A DNA stretch of 64,000 nucleotides, taken from positions 4,092,001-4,156,000 of the forward strand of contig NZ_AP031498.1 in assembly GCF_042854845.1 (NCBI RefSeq), in the 5' to 3' direction. The DNA is from Maricurvus nonylphenolicus. Lineage in GTDB: Bacteria; Pseudomonadota; Gammaproteobacteria; Pseudomonadales; Cellvibrionaceae. The notes beneath the pieces are model-generated. The model was not told the origin of the DNA. It ran no database searches and was given only the letters and a program-made list of their open reading frames with translations. This document shows, piece after piece, positions 18,844 through 27,023 of this stretch; position 1 is the first letter of the stretch; each line of letters begins with the position of its first letter. Position numbers and translations under genes: made by a program.

Positions 18844-20292
18844 CTATTTTTTACCTGCATAGACAGACGGCTTTTTATCTTTCCAGGGAACCGCCTGCTC
18901 CAATTGACCCGCCAGGCTCAACAGCACGTCTTCTCGGCCATAGGCGGCACTGAACATCATGCCTACGGGCAAGCCATCGTCAGTCCAATACAATGGAAGA
19001 GAAATGGAAGGCTGACCGGTTTGATTAAAGAAGGTGGTATCCCCCATAAAACCCACCAGCCGACGGGTATATTCACTGTCGGATTCCGCATTGAGGTAAC
19101 CGATGGGTACGGGTGGCGTTGCCATGGTGGGAGCCAGTATCAGATCGTAACGCTGCATAAACTGGCCGATAGATCGAGCTAGCCCATGATTGGTTTGAAT
19201 AGCCTCGGCATAATCCAGGCTGCTGATACTGCGGCCAAATTCCAACAGCGAGCGGGTGCCTGCTTCCATGGGTAAGGCATCGACCTCGCAACCTAATTGA
19301 CGGGCGCGCTGTTTTAACGCCAGTGCAGCGCTAACACTGATAACGGTAAAACCTGCAGCCGACGCCAGTTCGCCATTAATATCCGGTCGTGCCTCTTCAA
19401 CGATATGGCCCATGTCTTCTAATAAGCTAATCGTTTTCTCGAGACCCTCGAGCACCTCTGGGCTGTAATCACCAGGGCCCCATTTTTCTCGACTGATAGC
19501 AATTTTTAGCTGCCCTGGTGAACGATAAACGGCGTCTAAAAATGTGCCGCGAATCTCTGGCGCTGCATAGGAATCGCCCACATCAGCACCGGCGGTAGCA
19601 TCCAGCATGGCCGCTGAATCACGCACACTACGACTAATCACATGTCCGGTGGATTGACCGCCCCAACTTTCCATATGATCAGGGCCGTGCGGAATGCGTC
19701 CACGGCTGGGTTTAAGTCCAACCAAACCGCAGCAGGATGAAGGCATACGAATTGAACCACCACCATCGGTAGCGTGGGCCACAGGGACAATGCCAGCGGC
19801 AACAGCCGCAGCGGCACCACCACTGGAACCTCCCGGTGTGCGCTCAAGATTCCAGGGGTTGCGGGTCGGCCCATAGGCTTCCGGTTCCGTCACCGGTTTA
19901 AGGGCTAGCTCTGGGCAATTGGTGCGGCCGAAAATAACCACGCCGGCATTTTTATAACGCTGAACCAAGGTGCTGTCATGATCGGCAACATCACCTTCCC
20001 AGCTTGCGCTGCCGGTGGTAGTCACATGATCTTTCATCAGCACTTCGGCATCTTTAATCAAGAAAGGTACGCCGCGGAAAGGACCTTGAGGCAAACGTGA
20101 TTGCGCCGCCTTACGTGCCTGCTCGTAGTACGTTGCCGTAACTGCATTCAGCTCGCCGTTCACATATTCTGTTCGGATAATCGCTTCTTCTAAAAGCTCC
20201 GCGGGGCTTACCTCGCCCGACTCGACGAGCCCCGCCAAACCTAATGCGTCATAGCTGTTGTAATAAGAGCTGTCATAATCGGGTAGTGTCAT
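18844..20292 (-). CDS. Amidase (amidase-signature family)
   Basis: A 482-residue serine amidase that would hydrolyse a carboxamide to the acid and ammonia. The catalytic triad is visible: Lys80 (VPFLIKD), cis-Ser156 in PGGSSGG and nucleophile Ser180 in TDGGGSIRMPSS. The ATG at 20292 is preceded by GAGG at five bases. A bipartite operator copy lies 70 bases upstream at 20362-20395, in the divergent region shared with the hydrolase at 20606. With the M20 hydrolase and the PuuE-like protein nearby it suggests a pathway for an amide or cyclic imide. Confidence 0.9.
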   Translation of the reverse strand: MTLPDYDSSYYNSYDALGLAGLVESGEVSPAELLEEAIIRTEYVNGELNAVTATYYEQARKAAQSRLPQGPFRGVPFLIKDAEVLMKDHVTTTGSASWEGDVADHDSTLVQRYKNAGVVIFGRTNCPELALKPVTEPEAYGPTRNPWNLERTPGGSSGGAAAAVAAGIVPVAHATDGGGSIRMPSSCCGLVGLKPSRGRIPHGPDHMESWGGQSTGHVISRSVRDSAAMLDATAGADVGDSYAAPEIRGTFLDAVYRSPGQLKIAISREKWGPGDYSPEVLEGLEKTISLLEDMGHIVEEARPDINGELASAAGFTVISVSAALALKQRARQLGCEVDALPMEAGTRSLLEFGRSISSLDYAEAIQTNHGLARSIGQFMQRYDLILAPTMATPPVPIGYLNAESDSEYTRRLVGFMGDTTFFNQTGQPSISLPLYWTDDGLPVGMMFSAAYGREDVLLSLAGQLEQAVPWKDKKPSVYAGKK

Positions 20293-20361
20293 AGCGTCCT
20301 CGTACGTCTTAGTGCTGCTTATAAAGCACAAAATTACGAGTCTGGGCGCATTTAAACCATG

Positions 20362-20395
20362 GGAAGACGGGTCTTTTTTATGTCATTTAGGGCCA
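20362..20395 (-). promoter_or_regulatory. Bipartite operator, copy 1 (amidase promoter)
   Basis: Read toward the amidase gene: TGGCCCTAAATGA, an 11-base spacer, then CCCGTCTTCC. The same two blocks at the same spacing and the same orientation relative to the gene occur before the hydrolase (20449-20482) and the FAD oxidoreductase (24890-24923). This strongly suggests a shared regulator site; which regulator is unknown, the AraC proteins encoded at 15254 and 25703 being candidates. Confidence 0.72.
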
Positions 20396-20448
20396 GTGCT
20401 TTGCGGCCGTTTCCTACCAGGCTTTAGCGGGCTGCAATTGACACAACG

Positions 20449-20482
20449 CGGCCCGGAATGACCCAAAAATGACCCCTCTTCA
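20449..20482 (+). promoter_or_regulatory. Bipartite operator, copy 2 (PuuE-like hydrolase promoter)
   Basis: Read toward the gene at 20606: CGGCCCGGAATGA, 11-base spacer, CCCCTCTTCA. It matches copy 3 at 18 of the 23 block positions and points the other way from copy 1, so each divergent gene has its own correctly oriented site. Confidence 0.65.
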
Positions 20483-20605
20483 CATTCTCAATCAGGCCGC
20501 TGCTTTCTAACATCGGGAAGGTTCAGCGCTAAAAAGGCTATAGGGCTGACACCTTCCGGGCGACACGCCTGCATCGATAAGCCTGACAATTGAGGATTTA
20601 CAACA

Positions 20606-21529
20606 ATGATCGATAACCCGATACCCTGGCCAAACGGCAACAAGGTTGCTTGCGCCCTGACTTTTGACATGGATACCGACAGCATCCTGCACCTTGGGTT
20701 TAGGGAAGCCGCCCCCAGCAAAGTTGCCATGCTGTCGATGATGAAATACGACGAAGTGGCCGTGCCCCGTATTCTGGAAATGTATAGACGCTGCGAGATT
20801 AAGCAGACGTTTTTTTATCCCGCCTGGTGTATGGAGCGCTACCCACACCTGGTAGATATGATGCTAAAGGACGGCCATGAAATTGCCGCCCACGGCTACC
20901 TGCACGAAAGTCCCAATAAAATTAGCCCAGAGGAAGAGCTTTATTGGCTCGATCGCCAGATCAACGTTATTAAAAAAATGACCGGCCAAGCCCCACGCGG
21001 CTGGCGTGCACCTATGTACGATTTCTCCCAGCATTCCATCGACTTTTTGGTAGAGAAAGGTTTCACATACGACGCCAGCCTGATGGGTGATGACATCCCT
21101 TATGTGATTAAAAATGATCACGGTCAGCTTATTGAGCTGCCCTCCCACTGGGGTATGGATGATGGCCCGCACTATGCACACGTCCCCGATGCCATGTACC
21201 TAATGCCCATCAAATCGCCGGATGAGGCCATGAATGTATTTATGTCGGAGTTTCATGCCATGCATCGCAACAACGGCCTGTGGGTTTCGGTATGGCACCC
21301 GTATATTTCTGGGCGTTTAGCACGCTGCGAACGTATTGAGAAAATGATTCTGGATATGCAGGAAGCCGGCGGCGTATGGTTTGCCACCATGGAAGAAATT
21401 GCCGCTCATGTACAAAAGTGCATTGATGACGGCAGCTGGACACCAAGGGTTGATCAATTGCCTTACTACGACAAGCCCATTCCTGAAATTTACGAAGGAC
21501 CTGCAACTAAAGGACCTGCGGCTAAATAA
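20606..21529 (+). CDS. Polysaccharide-deacetylase-fold hydrolase (PuuE/imidase-like)
   Basis: A 307-residue NodB-fold protein without signal peptide. The metal-binding start ALTFDMDTDS and the motif EIAAHGYLHESP (His pair) are present, and the length and cytoplasmic location match PuuE-type allantoinases and cyclic-imide hydrolases rather than exported chitin or peptidoglycan deacetylases. It is divergent from the amidase, with both genes carrying the same operator, so it probably opens a cyclic amide or imide whose product the amidase and M20 enzyme process. This pathway is inferred. Confidence 0.8.
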   Translation: MIDNPIPWPNGNKVACALTFDMDTDSILHLGFREAAPSKVAMLSMMKYDEVAVPRILEMYRRCEIKQTFFYPAWCMERYPHLVDMMLKDGHEIAAHGYLHESPNKISPEEELYWLDRQINVIKKMTGQAPRGWRAPMYDFSQHSIDFLVEKGFTYDASLMGDDIPYVIKNDHGQLIELPSHWGMDDGPHYAHVPDAMYLMPIKSPDEAMNVFMSEFHAMHRNNGLWVSVWHPYISGRLARCERIEKMILDMQEAGGVWFATMEEIAAHVQKCIDDGSWTPRVDQLPYYDKPIPEIYEGPATKGPAAK

Positions 21530-21553
21530 AGCCGCTATCCTGAAAGCAATAAA

Positions 21554-21583
21554 AAAGGCGCCAATTATAGGCGCCTTTCTTTT
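21554..21583. terminator. Bidirectional terminator
   Basis: AAAGGCGCC pairs with GGCGCCTTT across a seven-base loop, with A-rich sequence on one side and T-rich sequence on the other, between the convergent hydrolase and VOC genes. Confidence 0.85.
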
Positions 21584-21600
21584 TGGTGAACTGAACGCCT

Positions 21601-21990
21601 TTACGACATTTCAAAGAAGCACAGTTTATTACCATCAAGATCGCGGACATAGGCACCGTAGAACACGGGCATATTCTCTTCTTCAAAAGAACGCACACCC
21701 GGCTCCCCTTCATCAGTACCACCCAACTCAAGCGCCTTGGCGTAGAGCTTATCCACACCTTCACGGGTTCCGCCCGGAATGGCAATCATATTGCCATTAC
21801 CCGGATGCTGCGCCTGCTTATCGTAAGGTGTACAAATCGCCAGCATGGTGCTTTGCTCCACACCCGTGCCGTAGTACTTCATGGTTTCCATTTCGAATAA
21901 ACGTACCGCACCGATTTCAGCCAGCAGCGCATCGTAAAAAGTACCCGCGGCTTCCAGGTCATTAACACCTATGGTTATATATCCAATCAT
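21601..21990 (-). CDS. VOC-family (glyoxalase/dioxygenase fold) protein
   Basis: A 129-residue single-domain VOC protein: IGYITIGVNDLEAAGTFYDALL at the start and FYGAYVRDLDGNKLCFFE at the end give the metal-ligand strands. Such proteins range from lyases to dioxygenases to binding proteins and the reaction cannot be told. It follows the M20 gene after a terminator and so may be read from its own promoter. Confidence 0.85.
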   Translation of the reverse strand: MIGYITIGVNDLEAAGTFYDALLAEIGAVRLFEMETMKYYGTGVEQSTMLAICTPYDKQAQHPGNGNMIAIPGGTREGVDKLYAKALELGGTDEGEPGVRSFEEENMPVFYGAYVRDLDGNKLCFFEMS

Positions 21991-22017
21991 TTCAGAACCT
22001 TCTTATAAAACTCATGT

Positions 22018-22042
22018 AAAAAAAGGGAGGGCAAAACCCTCC
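22018..22042 (-). terminator. Intrinsic terminator after M20 hydrolase
   Basis: On the minus strand GGAGGG-TTTTG-CCCTCC is followed by seven T, 40 bases past the M20 stop and just before the VOC start. Confidence 0.82.
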
Positions 22043-22080
22043 TAACGTTGCCTGAGAGAGACAATCAACAAAAACTCTTA

Positions 22081-23343
22081 TTAACTTCTGTCAGCGGTTA
22101 AATAGTCATAGGCAGACAATACGTGGGAACGAACGGTATGCAGGAAGTCTTCAATTTCCAGTTTCTCATCGACCGTTGCCATGGTAGAAGGCGATGGGCC
22201 ATAACAGAAAGCGGGAATATCTCTGAAGCGCCACAGGCGACAATCGGTAGCGCCCAAGCTCACCATACGCGCAGGCTCGAAACCTCTGAGTTCGCGCACG
22301 TTACTGCGAATGATATCGATCATTTCATCGTTCGGGTCTGACCAGCTGGGATCTGCACCGTTGATTTCCTTCACGCTCAACTGTGGATACTTCTCAACAA
22401 TCTCATGCACCTTAGCCAACAGCTCCGCTTTGGTCAGTCCCAAAGGAATACGGAAGTCCGCTTCAAACACGCACTTACTGGGCATCATATTGACCTTGGT
22501 ACCACCTTCGATACGACCAATACTGAGCTGTACCTTGCCAATACGCTCTGCGGCATCTTCGCCTGAGAATTGCGTCAGAATAGCCTTGGATTCTTGCACA
22601 CCGTCGGCGATCTCCGCCGGGACCTCCACCTGAAGATTGGTCAGTTCTTCCAATTCTTCAAAAATCTTGGTGGAGAGTTTTACCGCATTTTTATAGGGCG
22701 TATGACCAAAGGAACCGTGGGCTCCGTCGGTTTTAACAGTAAATTCCAGCCACAAAAAGCCACGCTCAGAGAACAAGATGGTTTGTGCACTGGATGGCTC
22801 ACCATTCAGGCAGCAATCACCCGGCGCATCGGGGTGATTCTCTAACAGGTACTGTGCGCCCCATGGCCCCAGTGTTTCTTCATCACTCACCATGGTTAAG
22901 CTAAGACGGCCCTTAAGGCGATCACGCAAACGATTCAAGTAAATGTACGTAAACAATGACGCCGTAGTTCCGGCCTTCATATCGCTGGCACCGCGGCCAT
23001 AAACCCAGCCGTCTTCCACATCACCGCTAAAGGCATCGCGGCCTTCAGGGGTTTTATCACCTGAGGCAGGAAACACATCGATATGGCCATTCAGTACTAA
23101 ATGTTTACCGTCTCCGGCTTCGCCACCAAAGCTCGCAATAATGTTGGGCATATTGGCCTGCGGGGCGATACGTTCGTAATCTAGGCCTTCTTGTTTCAGG
23201 ACTTTTTCAGCAGTCTCTGCGGCATGAACGGTATCGCCAGGAGGATTAGGAGATTTGGCCCGAATAAAATCCGAGAAGAAGGTTACCAACCGATCCCGAT
23301 CTTCTTCAATCCACTTCAACAGTATTTGTTTGTCATCGCTCAT
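22081..23343 (-). CDS. M20-family metallohydrolase (peptidase/amidohydrolase)
   Basis: A 420-residue zinc hydrolase of the M20/ArgE/DapE/carbamoylase group. Metal and catalytic motifs: LNGHIDVFPASG, GRGASDMKAG, the general base pair in SDEETLG, and the dimerisation domain with GGTKVNMMP. The ATG at 23343 follows GGAG at five bases, so the in-frame start eight codons upstream is not needed. It probably hydrolyses an N-acyl or N-carbamoyl bond. Position between an FAD oxidoreductase and the PuuE-like hydrolase supports a joint nitrogen-compound pathway. Confidence 0.9.
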   Translation of the reverse strand: MSDDKQILLKWIEEDRDRLVTFFSDFIRAKSPNPPGDTVHAAETAEKVLKQEGLDYERIAPQANMPNIIASFGGEAGDGKHLVLNGHIDVFPASGDKTPEGRDAFSGDVEDGWVYGRGASDMKAGTTASLFTYIYLNRLRDRLKGRLSLTMVSDEETLGPWGAQYLLENHPDAPGDCCLNGEPSSAQTILFSERGFLWLEFTVKTDGAHGSFGHTPYKNAVKLSTKIFEELEELTNLQVEVPAEIADGVQESKAILTQFSGEDAAERIGKVQLSIGRIEGGTKVNMMPSKCVFEADFRIPLGLTKAELLAKVHEIVEKYPQLSVKEINGADPSWSDPNDEMIDIIRSNVRELRGFEPARMVSLGATDCRLWRFRDIPAFCYGPSPSTMATVDEKLEIEDFLHTVRSHVLSAYDYLTADRS

Positions 23344-23447
23344 AGTAACTCCGAGGTAAAATCCCAAGGGCTAAGCCTTGAGTAGACTGGCGTGAGCACC
23401 AGGAAAACTGGCACTCACGGTTACAGAAGGTTTTTTGTGCAGGCGAA

Positions 23448-24725
23448 TTAGGCCAGAACACCTTCTTCCATTTTTCTCATCGCCTGTGCAGCAATCTGCT
23501 TGCCCTTCTCTGTAGACTCGGCAAACTCACGCAGCTTTTCTGGCGGGAAGGCATCCTGGAATGGTGTTGAACCAATAAATACACCGAAGAACATAGCCGC
23601 GGCTTCAGGGTCAGCAGCCAGAGCAGCCATCATGGCTTTGTCTTCTGCAGACATCGGCTTGAGCATGGCCAGATCGACGTTGTAATCAAACATCATCTTC
23701 AGCAGCTCAAACTGGCGGCGATCGTAATCAGCTAAAGCATGGTCGATTTCTTTTTTACCATCCAACGCCATAATCAATTCTTCGGCCAGTAAATCAGCAT
23801 GGGCAAAAGCATTGGTTATACCTTGAGCGCCGATAGGATCACGGTGCAAGGCAGAATCCCCCACCAGAGCCCAGCCGGGGCCATGGGCGCGACGGAAGTA
23901 GTTGTAGAATAATGGGGTACCGGTAAAGCGTGTTTCGCGCTGACCGCTATTCACCCGAGCTTCCAGTTTCGGTACCAGTTTCAGGCATTCGGCAAACGCC
24001 TTTTCGGTATTCGAACGCACAATCTTTTGCATTTCGGTGGGCCAGAACAGGAAGACCAAATCCAGGTTATCGTTCGTTGGGAAGGTAATATAGAAACGAC
24101 GCTCATCTTCCGGCATATACAGCTCACCGGCATCATCGCGATCGCGCATGCCGCTGTAGTAAGCGTAATAACCACAGGTATGAATGCCTGCATCGATATA
24201 CATCTGCGCATTAACCGACTTGGCCACCATGGAATTTACACCGTCGGCACCAACAACAACTTTCGCCTTATCGATATATTCCTTACCGGTAGCATCGGTG
24301 CCACGAATACCCACAACTCGGCCGTCTTCAAACAACAGTTCTTTTACGGTGAATTTTTCACGAGCTTCTGCACCAGCCTCGATCGCCGCATTCACCAAAA
24401 TCTTATCGAGATAGAAGCGACGAGGCGTCCAGTCAGTGCCCATACCATCATGCGGCGGCGCTTCACCTTTAAGATGAATATTATCTCCCAAGTAGAAATT
24501 CATCTCGCGAATGGCGGGGGTACCAATTTTCTCCAGCTCAGGGATTAATCCCCAACGCTCCAGGCGACTTGCCCCAGTACGTTTAATAAAGTGCGTGGAC
24601 ATGGTGTCGGAACCAAATTCAGCCCTGTCCACCAACAATACCTTGTGCCCAGCACGTGCCAGCAGCATCGCCAAAGGTGCACCGCCTACACGGGCACCTA
24701 CAATGATCGCATCGTAGTTACTCAT
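23448..24725 (-). CDS. FAD-dependent oxidoreductase (geranylgeranyl-reductase/hydroxylase-like)
   Basis: A 425-residue flavoprotein. The FAD-binding fold starts at the N-terminus (VGARVGGAPLAMLLARAGHKVLLVDR) with the variant GARVGG in place of GxGxxG; the second FAD motif GDSALHRDPIGAQGITNAFAHADLLAEEL is complete. This arrangement is typical of group A flavin monooxygenases and halogenases; there is no halogenase Trp motif. It probably hydroxylates or desaturates the pathway substrate. A copy of the bipartite operator lies 165 bases upstream. Confidence 0.87.
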   Translation of the reverse strand: MSNYDAIIVGARVGGAPLAMLLARAGHKVLLVDRAEFGSDTMSTHFIKRTGASRLERWGLIPELEKIGTPAIREMNFYLGDNIHLKGEAPPHDGMGTDWTPRRFYLDKILVNAAIEAGAEAREKFTVKELLFEDGRVVGIRGTDATGKEYIDKAKVVVGADGVNSMVAKSVNAQMYIDAGIHTCGYYAYYSGMRDRDDAGELYMPEDERRFYITFPTNDNLDLVFLFWPTEMQKIVRSNTEKAFAECLKLVPKLEARVNSGQRETRFTGTPLFYNYFRRAHGPGWALVGDSALHRDPIGAQGITNAFAHADLLAEELIMALDGKKEIDHALADYDRRQFELLKMMFDYNVDLAMLKPMSAEDKAMMAALAADPEAAAMFFGVFIGSTPFQDAFPPEKLREFAESTEKGKQIAAQAMRKMEEGVLA

Positions 24726-25174
24726 AATTTATGCCTATCGTTTATCATCAATTGATGTACTCGCCACAGCTATACCTGCGGCAATAGGCTCTACACAGTT
24801 TCCCCCATTACCAGCTCACTCGTACCGGTAAACTGGCGAACCTATTCAGTACACCGCTATGGTAGGAGTTAGGCCTTGGGGAGAACATTGGAAGACGGGA
24901 CAGGTTCTGGTCATTTGGGGCCACACAAGTCTAATCAGATTTCTTTAACTATTTGTGCGAGGTGTACGGCGGGGGTTTCAAGCTTTGGATTGGAGAGGAA
25001 TTAGAAGTGCCTAATTAATAAGGGAGGCCTTCCTTTTATTTTCAATAATAAAGTGACACCTGCAGCGTCACTCCTTTCGTCATACTATAATCTTGAGTAC
25101 GTCTCTGACGTACCACTAAATAAAAATTCTTTCACTCTACTCCTTGTTACATTCCCAATAACGTTTCGTATCGA
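24726..25174. other. Gene-free stretch, 449 bases
   Basis: Contains operator copy 3 (24890-24923) and presumably the promoter of the FAD oxidoreductase. Nothing else recognisable; a short GTGAC/GTCAC hairpin lies near 25052-25071. Confidence 0.5.
24890..24923 (-). promoter_or_regulatory. Bipartite operator, copy 3 (FAD oxidoreductase promoter)
   Basis: Read toward the gene ending its promoter at 24725: TGGCCCCAAATGA, 11-base spacer, CCCGTCTTCC. It differs from copy 1 at only one of 23 block positions although the spacer is unrelated, which argues for selection on the blocks rather than recent duplication. Confidence 0.72.
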
Positions 25175-25603
25175 TCAAGTGCGGCTCCACTGCGTCGACT
25201 CATCAACCAAGGGGCGATTCAGTAGCAGCTCTCCGATCCCACGCCCTGCAATACCCGGCACAATCAAGCAATAAACTAATCCCCAGAAGGCGTCACTCAG
25301 TCCTGCCAGTAAAATTAACCAACCGTAGTCATCGGATACCAGGCTTGCGCCTATCAGCAACACGGCAGCAAAAAATCGCAGCATGGCCTCGTGCATCATG
25401 ATGCTGGCGTATCGCTTGAGGTCACTACTGGCCACAATCAAGGTCGCGGCGGTGTAACACAGCAGGCCACCGAGCAGCAGAGCCCATACCCAGGGAATTT
25501 CAAAACCAAGCAAAGGATGAATAGGTACGAAGGCCAGCAGCAGGCCAATGCCAATATTGCTGTAACCACTGAATTTTACAATGCGTGAACTGAGTGTTTG
25601 CAT
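25175..25603 (-). CDS. Small membrane protein, unknown function
   Basis: A 142-residue protein with four hydrophobic segments (about residues 12-32, 37-58, 72-90 and 92-115) and a charged C-terminal tail. No family was recognised. It lies downstream of an AraC regulator on the same strand with a 99-base gap and has ordinary codon use, so it appears to be a real gene. Confidence 0.65.
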   Translation of the reverse strand: MQTLSSRIVKFSGYSNIGIGLLLAFVPIHPLLGFEIPWVWALLLGGLLCYTAATLIVASSDLKRYASIMMHEAMLRFFAAVLLIGASLVSDDYGWLILLAGLSDAFWGLVYCLIVPGIAGRGIGELLLNRPLVDESTQWSRT

Positions 25604-25702
25604 GCGGAACTACCTTTGCCAATTGCTTTGCAAAAGTCTATTGGCGTAGCCCTACTGAAGAAAGATCCGATCACGCCCCATGATGATCATGAAGGTTATG
25701 GA

Positions 25703-26782
25703 CTAACTGCGAAAATCTTTGGGCGAGCGGTTGGTCCACTTCTTAAAAGCACGAGTAAAGTTAGTGGGATGTTCGTAGCCCAGCCGGTAACCAATCTCAG
25801 CGACCGACAAGTCACTGCTCTCCAACAATTTAACCGCTATGCGTTTGCGGGTTAGATCAATAAGCTCCTGAAAACTTGTGCCTTCATTGTTGAGCCGCCG
25901 GCTCAATACTCGCGGCGATAAATGTATCTGTTGGGCCACAACATCAAGGCTCGGTGGACACTCGATATTTTCCATAAGTATTGCCTGAATTTGTGAACGA
26001 AAACTGCGCCGGTCATCGAGTTCAGCCAATTCTGCCTGGCACTGGGCCTTGGCAAGTTTGCATGACAGGTCGTTAGCAAAGGAAAACGGCCGCAACAATG
26101 CTTTGGTAGGATAAAGAATACGCGTCTGGCAGTGCCCAAAACTAAACGGCACCTGGCCGAATACCTGCTGGTAAACGCTCAGATCATCAGGCTGTGGGTA
26201 TTCAAATTGAATTTCAATCATATCGCTACGTAATGAATCCTGATTTACAGGCTCATCGTCGTCGATTGAGCTCTGCGCGCGATCAATTTTCTTCAGGGTT
26301 ATCTCACCTCGATAGATCGCCGCGGCCATCACTTCCAGATTGTAACGCTGCAAGGATTCCTCGCCGGATAGATCTTCAAGCAGTAACTGTGAGATTTCAG
26401 CATCCTGCAGAAATTCAAGCTCCATTTTGGGAAAACGGGTGCGGGCGTACTGGCTCATCAATTCCAGGCTTTCAGCCGCGCAGCCGCACGATTGCAAGGC
26501 AAAGCCCAGGTAATTGTGAGACTGCAACGACAGGTAATTACCCAGCAGCAGACCCAGTGAAGGGGTTCGGCTGTGTTTTATTCCCTCACGAGTGAGGGCA
26601 ATATACTGGGCAATGGTGATTTTTTTCGAGGGATCGTCAAACCACTGAGTATCCACACCGGCATTCTCGAAAATCGTATCCGCCGGCATCCCCTCGGCAC
26701 AGAGAAATTCGTGGTATTCCATCGGATAGGCGATGGGAATAACCCGTTTATTGTCGGCTTTGTCAGGACTGCTGCTCATCAA
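25703..26782 (-). CDS. AraC-family regulator, OruR-like
   Basis: A 359-residue regulator with the AraC-binding N-terminal domain (about 25-240) and C-terminal double helix-turn-helix (SPRVLSRRLNNEGTSFQELIDLTRKRIAVKLLESSDLSVAEIGYRLGYEHPTNFTRAFKKW, quoted only to show IGYRLGYEHP and FTRAFKKW as the key second-helix elements). It is the nearest regulator to the three bipartite operators and divergent from the GMC operon at 27024, so it may control either. Confidence 0.87.
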   Translation of the reverse strand: MMSSSPDKADNKRVIPIAYPMEYHEFLCAEGMPADTIFENAGVDTQWFDDPSKKITIAQYIALTREGIKHSRTPSLGLLLGNYLSLQSHNYLGFALQSCGCAAESLELMSQYARTRFPKMELEFLQDAEISQLLLEDLSGEESLQRYNLEVMAAAIYRGEITLKKIDRAQSSIDDDEPVNQDSLRSDMIEIQFEYPQPDDLSVYQQVFGQVPFSFGHCQTRILYPTKALLRPFSFANDLSCKLAKAQCQAELAELDDRRSFRSQIQAILMENIECPPSLDVVAQQIHLSPRVLSRRLNNEGTSFQELIDLTRKRIAVKLLESSDLSVAEIGYRLGYEHPTNFTRAFKKWTNRSPKDFRS

Positions 26783-27023
26783 TCATCGCTTCCAACATCT
26801 GGTTTCTCTTCCCTAGTGTCTCTGCCATGGTGGACTGACTTTATCATATCTCGGCAAACACGTGGGATCGAGTGAACTATAGAGAAGCTCCACTCTATAA
26901 CTCGTTTAGGCATTTTCTGATCACAATCGGACAACTTCGGATTACCGGATTATTCCCCGCCAGCTCTAGGATGTTGAGTACATTCACTGGACACCGCCCA
27001 GCGCGGTTGGGATTAAGATTGAT

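Noticed and set aside
22018..22075. Glycine-riboswitch-like GCCTGAGAGAGAC
   Set aside because: Only a short resemblance; the stretch is explained by the terminator of the M20 gene and no paired aptamer is seen.
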